From positions 62,001 to 126,000 of the IMG/VR virus record IMGVR_UViG_3300018916_000001: a stretch of DNA of 64,000 bases; one strand, given 5' to 3'. This DNA comes from a virus. Both the position numbers and the translations under genes were made by a program. A model generated the notes under the pieces. It did not search any database. It was not told where the DNA came from and saw nothing but the letters and a program-made list of their open reading frames with translations. Each line of letters starts with the position of its first letter. The first letter of the stretch is position 1. Of this stretch, positions 58,337 to 64,000 are shown piece after piece.

Positions 58337-58393
58337 CTTATTCTCTCCTAATTAATTTTATCTCGGGATTTAGTCACCTCATCCCACTACTAC

Positions 58394-58912
58394 TTATTTC
58401 TTATCTACTATTGAATTGTAGTAAATAAGTTCCTCTTCATCATTTAAGTACCCAATAACTGAATAAGTTACTCTAGGAGAATTACTAGAATAACAATATT
58501 GAATTGTATTAGAGCTGATAACTTCTCTAATTTCTTTATTGTCTTTTCCATTATGAGAATTAATGATTGAAATATAAGGTTCACAACTATGATATCCCCT
58601 AACCATAAAGCCAGGTAGATATCTTACTAATTTAGTTGGGTCTCCTATCCATTCATCGTCTGATTCGTTGAAGACTATATTATCTTCTAAGTCTAGATAA
58701 CCAACTTGAACTAACTCATTTTTACTAGAAGTGGAATCTTTGAAATAACAAGAAGTTACGTATTTAAATACGCCTCTCGTCTTTTTAAGAATGTCTTTCT
58801 CTATTTGCTTTTGTACTTCTTTCATCATTTCTTCAGTTTTAAGAGTTATAAAGTTTCTAGAATCGTTCTTATCTGTACCACGTATTTGAGTAGTAAAGTT
58901 GTTAGTGTTCAT
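58394..58912 (-). CDS. hypothetical protein with repeated beta unit
   Basis: 172 residues. Two similar parts appear: CYFKDSTSSKNELVQVGYLDL.. and YCYSSNSPRVTYSVIGYLNDEE.., each ending in a strand and acidic turn. The last phrase (IGYLNDEEELIYYNSI) resembles VGILNDKNDSVVFYDQY of the small gene at 59535. GGAG lies before the ATG. Function unknown. Confidence 0.5.
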   Translation of the reverse strand: MNTNNFTTQIRGTDKNDSRNFITLKTEEMMKEVQKQIEKDILKKTRGVFKYVTSCYFKDSTSSKNELVQVGYLDLEDNIVFNESDDEWIGDPTKLVRYLPGFMVRGYHSCEPYISIINSHNGKDNKEIREVISSNTIQYCYSSNSPRVTYSVIGYLNDEEELIYYNSIVDKK

Positions 58913-58983
58913 TGATTTTTCTCCTTAACTAAAATGGTGAATCTCGATACTCTGGAAATGTGTTAACTTGTGGTCTTTCTTTT

Positions 58984-59535
58984 CTAAGAGTTTGTCTCTA
59001 ATTTTTTTAGTTCATCTAATAGTTCTCTGACTAAATCAGGATATTTACCATGGGTACCAATAGGATGACTTCCATAAATTTGATAGAATCTCTTTACAAA
59101 TTTCTCTAAACTTTTCTCTTTAGTGAATATATCTGCTAACTTATCTAACTTTTGCTCTATTCTTTCTAGACTATTAGGTATTAGTTGCTTCTTCTCTTCA
59201 GAAATTTTCCAATTGATATATTTCTTAAATTTAGTAATGTTAGCTTCTTCGTCTTCTCCATAAGTTTTGTAATCTAATTCTTTGCAATAACCACCTTTCC
59301 TCTTTTGTCCGTAATTGTCCTCTATTAATCCTAGTTTTAAGAGATAACCTTTATACTCAAAAGACTTTATAAGATTATCTACCTCCCATCTAAACCTACT
59401 AACTAATTGATAAAGACTACAACCTTTCCATGCACCATTTATAAAAGAAAGAGTAGATTCATCACATTTAGTTTTAAAACCGTTATATTCTTCCTCAATC
59501 TCTAAAATGTAACCTTTATACTCTAGTTTCATCAT
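58984..59535 (-). CDS. double HicB-like domain protein
   Basis: 183 residues. Unit one: LEYKGYILEIEEEYNGFKTKC ... SLYQLVSRFRWEVDNLI (about 3-57). Unit two: FEYKGYLLKLGLIEDNYGQ ... ITKFKKYINWKI (about 59-112). A helical tail follows. It starts at ATGATG overlapping the stop of the upstream 50-residue gene. Among the clearest HicB-like members. Confidence 0.6.
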   Translation of the reverse strand: MMKLEYKGYILEIEEEYNGFKTKCDESTLSFINGAWKGCSLYQLVSRFRWEVDNLIKSFEYKGYLLKLGLIEDNYGQKRKGGYCKELDYKTYGEDEEANITKFKKYINWKISEEKKQLIPNSLERIEQKLDKLADIFTKEKSLEKFVKRFYQIYGSHPIGTHGKYPDLVRELLDELKKLETNS

Positions 59536-59687
59536 TACTTTCTCCTTAAATACTGGTCATAAAACACTACTGAATCGTTTTTATCATTTAGTATTCCAAC
59601 TTCTATAAATTGGTCACTATTATCTTGAAGCTTGAATACTTTCTTAGTTCTTTTAATACTACTAGAATCAGCTAAGTTAATTTCCAT
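59535..59687 (-). CDS. 50-residue beta protein
   Basis: ATG 59685-59687, TAA 59535-59537. MEINLADSSSIKRTKKVFKL, then FIEVGILNDKNDSVVFYDQY. It is similar to the end of 58394-58912 and is coupled to the next gene by TAATG. Function unknown. Confidence 0.5.
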   Translation of the reverse strand: MEINLADSSSIKRTKKVFKLQDNSDQFIEVGILNDKNDSVVFYDQYLRRK

Positions 59688-59692
59688 TGTAT

Positions 59693-59908
59693 TTAATCTC
59701 TAGTAACTATACGAATTGTCATTTCTTCTCTTTTCTCTAGCTCTGATGCCGTAGAGATAAAACTACCAATTAGAGTGTTAAAATCTACTTTCCAACAATC
59801 TTCACAAAAAGAAAGAATATCAAGACAAGAAGTTTTATAGCAATCTTTTTCTTCCTCTATACTTTCTACGGTTAAGATATATCCATTACATTTACATTCA
59901 AACTTCAT
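59693..59908 (-). CDS. single HicB-like domain protein
   Basis: 71 residues: NGYILTVESIEEEKDCYKTSC (about 8-28), LSFCEDCWKVDFNTLIGSFI (about 32-51), helix TASELEKR. Similar to unit one of 58984-59535 (both have a LSF-x-x-x-x-WK phrase). Contains six Cys, unusual for the family. Confidence 0.55.
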   Translation of the reverse strand: MKFECKCNGYILTVESIEEEKDCYKTSCLDILSFCEDCWKVDFNTLIGSFISTASELEKREEMTIRIVTRD

Positions 59909-59937
59909 TTAAACCTCCAGCTAATTTGTAAGGATAT

Positions 59938-60234
59938 TCACCAATTATGTAACTTAGCCCAATCTCTTAACTTAACATTGTCTTCTACTAATTGATTGTG
60001 AAATTTATAGTGTATCTCTTCATCAATTCTTCTTTCTATTTGTTCTATAAGATGAGTGAGAGAATCTGAATCATACCAACCATTAAGACCTAGAATTTCA
60101 CCTGATAAACATTCTCGTTCTGCGTCTAGATATATCTCGTATTTGTAATCTCGATATTCTTTAGTTAAGACAGGATTAAAGTCACCTTCTAGTTCATTTA
60201 TTTTTATTTTCTTTACAATATTCAGGAGGGACAA
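59938..60234 (-). CDS. HicB-like domain protein
   Basis: 98 residues. YRDYKYEIYLDAERECLSGEI, then LGLNGWYDSDSLTHLIEQIE and RRIDEEI follow the strand-strand-strand-helix order. The N-terminal ~20 residues overlap the next upstream gene by 41 nt, so the start may be further in. No HicA-like partner nearby. Confidence 0.5.
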   Translation of the reverse strand: MSLLNIVKKIKINELEGDFNPVLTKEYRDYKYEIYLDAERECLSGEILGLNGWYDSDSLTHLIEQIERRIDEEIHYKFHNQLVEDNVKLRDWAKLHNW

Positions 60235-60475
60235 GTTCTTCTAGAAAGTAATCGTACTTATCTAGTTCAATCTTGACTTTAATAAACTGAGATAGATAAT
60301 CTACTTGTTCTTGATTTTCAAGATAACAACCATTAAAATATCTTTCCCGATTAAGAAGTCCTAAAGGCTCTAACTCATCTTCATTTAGTCTTTCTGTTAA
60401 ATATTCCTTACCTATTTGTGTTTCAGTTTCTTTATCTACCCAAAACAAAGCTGCTAACATAAAATTAGATTTCAT
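60194..60475 (-). CDS. small hypothetical protein, family of 60646
   Basis: 93 residues. LEPLGLLNRERYFNGCYLENQEQVDYLSQFIKVKIELDKYDYFLEEL parallels LERLGLLRFCSNKVETQEQIDYLTQLVKLNIDVTKYDYFIEVE in the gene at 60646, so these are duplicated genes separated by one gene. Function unknown. Confidence 0.55.
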   Translation of the reverse strand: MKSNFMLAALFWVDKETETQIGKEYLTERLNEDELEPLGLLNRERYFNGCYLENQEQVDYLSQFIKVKIELDKYDYFLEELVPPEYCKENKNK

Positions 60476-60662
60476 TGTCTCCTCCTGACAAATTCAAATC
60501 GTCTAATCTAATAAACTCTGAGTTTTCTTCTTTAGCTACTTGTACAGATATCTCAAATGCTTTAGTATCAGAGAAACCTAACTCATCCAATGCAAATTCG
60601 TAAGAGTCTAAATCGAATTGAGTTAAATTAAGTGGAATGTCTGAGTTAGTCATTATCTTCAA
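60465..60662 (-). CDS. small acidic hypothetical protein
   Basis: 65 residues, acidic (FDLDSYEFALDELGFSDTKA). It overlaps both duplicated neighbours by 11-17 nt. No motif. Confidence 0.45.
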   Translation of the reverse strand: MKIMTNSDIPLNLTQFDLDSYEFALDELGFSDTKAFEISVQVAKEENSEFIRLDDLNLSGGDNEI

Positions 60663-60885
60663 CCTCTATGAAATAATCGTACTTAGTTACGTCAATATTA
60701 AGTTTTACTAATTGAGTAAGATAATCTATTTGCTCTTGAGTTTCTACTTTATTACTACAAAATCTAAGTAACCCTAATCTCTCTAGTTCTGTTTCATCTT
60801 GTACATTTAGACTGACTTTTCCTATAGAAGCTTCACCGTTATAACCGTTTTCCCACTTTGTCCACCAACTAAGAATCTTATCCAT
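60646..60885 (-). CDS. small hypothetical protein, paralogue of 60194
   Basis: 79 residues starting MDKILSWWTKWENGYNGEAS. The C-terminal 45 residues match the gene at 60194 (ETQEQIDYLTQLVKL / ENQEQVDYLSQFIKV). No known family. Confidence 0.55.
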   Translation of the reverse strand: MDKILSWWTKWENGYNGEASIGKVSLNVQDETELERLGLLRFCSNKVETQEQIDYLTQLVKLNIDVTKYDYFIEVEDND

Positions 60886-60932
60886 GACTGCTAATTATTA
60901 AGTACAAAACTATCTGAACTAATACGATTAAG

Positions 60933-61096
60933 CTAAGAACTTGAAGAATCAACAAAATCATTGAACTCTTTTAGTAATTGATATAATTTTTCTGCTGCGT
61001 TAGGATCACCTTTATCTATTTTTTTAATGCTATCTCCATTTTGTCTAATAATTCTTTTCGTTTCTTAGCTTTTGGACTTAGTTCTCGTTGATTCAT
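60933..61096 (-). pseudogene. small gene with a frame break
   Basis: ATG 61094-61096 encodes MNQRELSPKAKKRKELLDKMEIALKK and stops. In the -1 frame an open reading frame without start codon runs IIRQNGDSIKKIDKGDPNAA ... KLYQLLKEFNDF to TAG 60933-60935. Joined near the CGAAAAG stretch they give a ~54-residue helical protein. Mutation, slippage or a sequencing indel are all possible. Confidence 0.5.
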
Positions 61097-61101
61097 ACCT
61101 T

Positions 61102-61287
61102 CTACCCAATTTTTAGAAATATAGAAATACTATCTATTAATTCTTGCAGTGAACTAAAGTTATCAAGAAATATTGTTTCTCTAACTCCCCAATAATAGCC
61201 ATCTTTATTTTCTCCCCAGTACAAATCATCAAATGTATTTGTCAGAAATCCAAGTAAATCTAGATAAAAGCTTTGACTATATCTCAT
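61102..61287 (-). CDS. small hypothetical protein
   Basis: 61 residues with SFYLDLLGFLTNTFDDLYWGE and YYWGVRETIFLDNFSSLQEL. The second part could be a minimal strand-helix unit of the HicB-like type, but the match is weak. It lies downstream of a terminator. Confidence 0.45.
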   Translation of the reverse strand: MRYSQSFYLDLLGFLTNTFDDLYWGENKDGYYWGVRETIFLDNFSSLQELIDSISIFLKIG

Positions 61288-61288
61288 A

Positions 61289-61324
61289 TAATTAATAAGG
61301 AGAGCTTATAATAAAACTCCCCTT
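61289..61324 (-). terminator. rho-independent terminator
   Basis: Minus strand GGGGAG (61317-61322) pairs with CTCTCC (61299-61304, one G-U), followed by TTATTAATTAT. It closes the transcript carrying the ribonucleotide reductase and the 67-residue gene. Confidence 0.6.
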
Positions 61325-61340
61325 GATAACGTTTACTTAT

Positions 61341-61544
61341 TTAAACTTTAAATGTGATATCTACACTAACCATCTCAGTAATAAAGTTAGCTAGACAAGC
61401 TCCTTTACTACCGTACCAATTCTTTGATTCTATCCATATATCATCTTTAAAGTATCTCCATTTATAAGCATCATATCCACAGCTATCTACGTGAACAAGA
61501 ATCTCAAATACTTTATACGTCACTATTTCTTCTTTTGCTTCCAT
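61341..61544 (-). CDS. 67-residue hypothetical protein
   Basis: ATG 61542-61544 overlaps the reductase stop (TAATG) and follows GGAG; an ATG at 61568 has no such site. The product MEAKEEIVTYKVFEILVHVD ... CLANFITEMV is alpha/beta and coupled to the reductase. Function unknown. Confidence 0.5.
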   Translation of the reverse strand: MEAKEEIVTYKVFEILVHVDSCGYDAYKWRYFKDDIWIESKNWYGSKGACLANFITEMVSVDITFKV

Positions 61545-62617
61545 TATTTTTTCTCCGGTAATAGACATTTATCTGAGTCACATCCAGCATTTCCAGAATC
61601 AGCTACAAAATCCAACCCTTTAGAATATTTATTTACTAAGGACACAAAATCAGTAGAGACTTGGCGATTTTTTACATCTTCCATTAACTCTAAATATTTA
61701 GCTTCTGTAATAGGTTCAAAAGGAAGTCTAGGAAACGTCTCTTTAGCTTCAAATTTAGCTAATAACGCTGCTGAGATATAACCTTCGTCATTCTGAATTA
61801 AATCATGAATAGCAGTTCCTAATGGTTCAATTTCATTTTCTGAAAGTTCGATAGTAGCAGATGAGGAGTGAGTAGTATAGAAGTTATGAACTTGCATATA
61901 AAAGTCCAATTGAGCTAATGCACTACAGTCTTTAGGGTTAAAATCTGCCTCATCACCTATTTTTGCCCAATTAACTTCTACTGGAATTTCTACTAACCAT
62001 TCTGTAACTCTTGGGTCATTAGGATCGTTTAGTAAATTACCTTCTTCATCTTTACAATCTTGAGAGGGAATAATGTTGTAACCGTAATCTCGACAAGCAA
62101 GTGCCACTGGGTCATTTACTCTATACGTAATTCGTCGGATATAACGAGTTGCTTTAGGAGGATGCCAACCAGCACTAGCTCCAGTTAGAAGAGATTTACT
62201 TCCACTAGGAGCAATAGCAGTATATCTATTAGGAACTCTTATTCCATTCCTTTCACAGAATTCTACTACTGTATCTCTAACTACATTTTTCCATCTAGTT
62301 AAATATTCTCTTTCTGTCTCTAAAAAATAAGAAGCTTTTTCGTAATCTCTACTTCTACCAGTTTTCCACCATCTTAACCAGTCAGCTCCAAATAGATTGA
62401 CGAAGAAGTCGAATAATCCAGTAATACAAACACCAATAATAGGGTCAACTTCCCTAGAATATCTAAGTTCTTCAATATCAAATTCGTGTTGAAGTAATGG
62501 TAGAGCTGCTAATGTAGATGCTTTGAATGCTTCTTCTTGCTGTTTAATATCTAATGGGTCTAGTAAATTAGCATGAACGTCGGCTAAATTACATAAAAAC
62601 GTGTTACCAATAATTTC
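61544..62617 (-). CDS. nrdJ: class II ribonucleotide reductase, exon 2 (C-terminal part)
   Basis: The exon starts EIIGNTFLCNLADVHANLL directly after the intron. DPIIGVCITGLFDFFVN, WLRWWKTGRSRDYEKAS, VVEFCERNGIRVPNRYT and APSGSKSLLTGASAGWHPPK ... RRITYRVNDPVALACRDYG match adenosylcobalamin-dependent (NrdJ) reductases, including the APSGS phosphate-binding loop. It ends CDSDKCLLPEKK, with the C-terminal Cys pair expected of a self-reducing tail. It reduces ribonucleotides to deoxyribonucleotides using B12. Expression requires intron and intein removal. Confidence 0.9.
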   Translation of the reverse strand, partial: EIIGNTFLCNLADVHANLLDPLDIKQQEEAFKASTLAALPLLQHEFDIEELRYSREVDPIIGVCITGLFDFFVNLFGADWLRWWKTGRSRDYEKASYFLETEREYLTRWKNVVRDTVVEFCERNGIRVPNRYTAIAPSGSKSLLTGASAGWHPPKATRYIRRITYRVNDPVALACRDYGYNIIPSQDCKDEEGNLLNDPNDPRVTEWLVEIPVEVNWAKIGDEADFNPKDCSALAQLDFYMQVHNFYTTHSSSATIELSENEIEPLGTAIHDLIQNDEGYISAALLAKFEAKETFPRLPFEPITEAKYLELMEDVKNRQVSTDFVSLVNKYSKGLDFVADSGNAGCDSDKCLLPEKK

Positions 62618-63513
62618 CAGTTTTGTTATCCTAGTGGCTTTTTATCCTCTAGTTCTATAGATTCTCTATTCTCTATAGCTCGGCGTACCTTTTCATCTTT
62701 TTACGGATGCCCTGCACTCTTGGAGCTACACCAAAAAAGTATAGGAGAAAATTTTCTCGGATTATATTTTTTGTAAGTTATGTCTTTTAACTGCCCTTCT
62801 AATAGTATCTTCGTGAACTCCAAGAAGATTTGCAATTGCTTTCTGTGATAGTTGCTGAGCAATATAAAGTTCCAAAAGAATATCTTTGGTAATTTTACTG
62901 CTTCTATCTGGTAGATTATGTTGTTTTGGTCTAGTAATACCATACCTACTAACAACTTTTTGAATTTGGTATCTAGAAACTTTATATAAGTGGGCTAGAT
63001 GTCTAGTGGAGTGACCTTTAAGATACAAATCAACAACGTTAACAATTTCACTTTCAGGTAATTCTAGAGGTTTTCTCCTCCATTTTTGACCACCTGGACA
63101 TAAATTGTAACCTTTTGCGATGGAGTCGTATAATTGTATATAAAACTCCTCACGCTGATTTAGTTGGTCTAGAGATATAGACTCTTCTAGCACCTCGAAA
63201 TAAAATTTATCTTTACCGTATTTAGCAATTGCTCTACTTATTATTTGGGAGCGATTAGTTTTTAGCAGCTTTAGATGCTGCTTAAATCTTTTTACAACAG
63301 GCTGTATCGTCTGACCAATGTAGACTTTACTATTTATTGTATTTCTAATAATGTAGATACTACCTGTTTCAGTTTCCATAACATAATTTACAAAAGTTCA
63401 CCCTCTACGCTCTACGGTGTCAAAAGCATATTACCTCTTCTGATTACCACGGGATTAGCAATTCACAGCCTTCCCCGTTTTTGCAAGGTTTTTTAATTGA
63501 GGCAATATTATTT
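62618..63513 (-). other. group I intron in nrdJ
   Basis: 896 nt. Removal joins TGT GGT to GAA ATT and restores the conserved NPCGEI frame. The 5' exon ends in U and the intron ends in G, as in group I introns. GCCTCA (63498-63503) can pair with the exon end UGUGGU, including the U-G pair at the splice site. ACGGGGAA and TAATCCCGTGG (63446-63478) resemble the P and Q core elements of T4 td-type introns. Candidate 3' core lies near 62680-62735. The non-coding ends flank a GIY-YIG gene. Confidence 0.85.
62762..63379 (-). CDS. GIY-YIG homing endonuclease inside the intron
   Basis: 205 residues. GSIYIIRNTINSKVYIGQT (about 6-24) is the GIY-YIG motif, with RFKQHL (about 31-36) holding the catalytic Arg/His region, and EEFYIQLYDSIAKGYNLCPGG (about 77-97) with the Glu and Asn. 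The C-terminus has two helix-turn-helix-like DNA-binding segments (HSTRHLAHLYKVSRYQIQKV and SQKAIANLLGVHEDTIRRAV). It spreads the intron by cutting intronless nrdJ alleles. It may be translated from the precursor. Confidence 0.9.
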   Translation of the reverse strand: METETGSIYIIRNTINSKVYIGQTIQPVVKRFKQHLKLLKTNRSQIISRAIAKYGKDKFYFEVLEESISLDQLNQREEFYIQLYDSIAKGYNLCPGGQKWRRKPLELPESEIVNVVDLYLKGHSTRHLAHLYKVSRYQIQKVVSRYGITRPKQHNLPDRSSKITKDILLELYIAQQLSQKAIANLLGVHEDTIRRAVKRHNLQKI

Positions 63514-64000
63514 ACCACAATTGTGCGTAACTACTCCTTCTACTACTCCCCAATTAGTAAGCGGTTCAGTAAAATCATAAACTTTAGCTACTCCTGAAGG
63601 TTTTACAGATATAACAAATGGATTTTCTTTTTCTTTATCAAAAGATTGTAGAGTCTCCATTAATAAAAACTCAGCAGCTACTTCTCTATCATCTGATGTT
63701 AGAAAAATATGGTCGAGTGTACAATAAATCTTCTTATCGTTAGAAAGAGTAAGTTCTACTGTTTCTTTTACCCCTGTTTGCCAAACCTTAGATTCACTAA
63801 TATCTCCATTAGGATTAATGATATTAAACGTCTTTCCTTCTAACTCCTCTAGTGTTTTATAACCTTCTGTAGTGAGCAAGTTCGCATCTCCTCGGAGGCT
63901 AGGATTTAAACCGTAACGACGAATCCTATGTTCTAGCTCTCTACCATCCATCTCAGGAGATAACTCTTTTAAGTAATTAGCTCCTTTCCTAATAGAAGTT
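63514..64000 (-). CDS. nrdJ: class II ribonucleotide reductase, exon 1 with intein (partial, runs off the window)
   Basis: From the right edge the frame reads TSIRKGANYLKELSPEMDGRE, then LEHRIRRYGLNP: typical of the region just before the active-site loop of NrdJ. A mini-intein follows, then CG, the last two codons of the exon. After both splicing events the protein reads RRYGLNP-CG-EIIGN, in which Cys is the thiyl-radical residue. The N-terminal part of the gene is outside the window. Confidence 0.88.
63520..63900 (-). other. mini-intein in nrdJ (127 residues)
   Basis: Starts with Ser1 in SLRGDANLLTTEGYKTLEEL (block A), contains TLSNDKKIYCTLDHIFLTSD with the TxxH of block B (CTLDH), and ends KVYDFTEPLTNWGVVEGVVT-HN (blocks F and G), followed by +1 Cys. 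No LAGLIDADG or HNH domain fits in 127 residues, so it is a minimal splicing unit. It sits exactly before the catalytic Cys of NPCGE, a known intein site in reductases. Confidence 0.88.

Noticed and set aside
1-64000. CRISPR array, insertion sequence or integrase attachment site
   Set aside because: No regularly spaced direct repeats, transposase, integrase or terminal inverted repeats were seen.

Overview
This AT-rich window is a large, densely packed fragment of a tailed double-stranded DNA bacteriophage. It holds about 110 genes, no rRNA and no housekeeping operons, and most neighbouring genes overlap by a few bases. A Mu-type (DUF935-like) portal, a Mu G-like morphogenesis protein, a tail tube candidate, a frameshifted tail assembly chaperone pair and a 3,220-residue tape measure identify the virion module. 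No sheath gene is visible, so a long, non-contractile (siphovirus) tail is the best reading. The host cannot be read directly. A cyanobacterium is a reasonable guess, from a B12-dependent ribonucleotide reductase, an antitoxin of a type common in cyanobacteria, and low GC, but this is inference.

Layout. Positions 1-8200 (+): neck genes, a run of small glycine-zipper membrane-like proteins, tail completion genes and the tail tube. 8930-19971 (+): tail chaperones G/GT with a -1 slippery site, then the tape measure and a distal tail protein. 21311-36626 (+): large baseplate, fibre and tip proteins. This plus-strand module is interrupted by minus-strand islands of accessory genes (8283-8915, 19943-21262, 24400-27287, 33318-33587). 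At 36634-40279 (-) lie tRNA-Gly, a degenerate tRNA-Trp, a ferritin-like protein, a sulfotransferase-glycosyltransferase fusion and a HigA-type antitoxin. The portal (+) is at 40331-41626.

From 41627 to the right end almost everything is on the minus strand and looks like nucleotide metabolism plus small regulators: a release-factor-like protein, an odd tRNA-like gene, an HD (p)ppGpp-hydrolase-like protein, DUF4326, an adenine methyltransferase, a SLOG/DUF2493 protein, an XRE regulator, DHFR, thymidylate synthase, a CYTH protein, a DUF2135-containing protein, a PduO-like cobalamin adenosyltransferase, a Gp49-like protein and a Thg1-like tRNA guanylyltransferase. Many small genes here carry a HicB-like domain. 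A PD-(D/E)XK-type homing endonuclease is inserted on the plus strand at 57062.

The right end holds an adenosylcobalamin-dependent (class II) ribonucleotide reductase gene, cut by the window edge. It is interrupted by a mini-intein and, six nucleotides further on, by a group I intron carrying a GIY-YIG endonuclease. Both fall inside the codons of the active-site NPCGE motif. Reductase, adenosyltransferase, thymidylate synthase and DHFR together form a plausible phage deoxynucleotide supply pathway that depends on vitamin B12.
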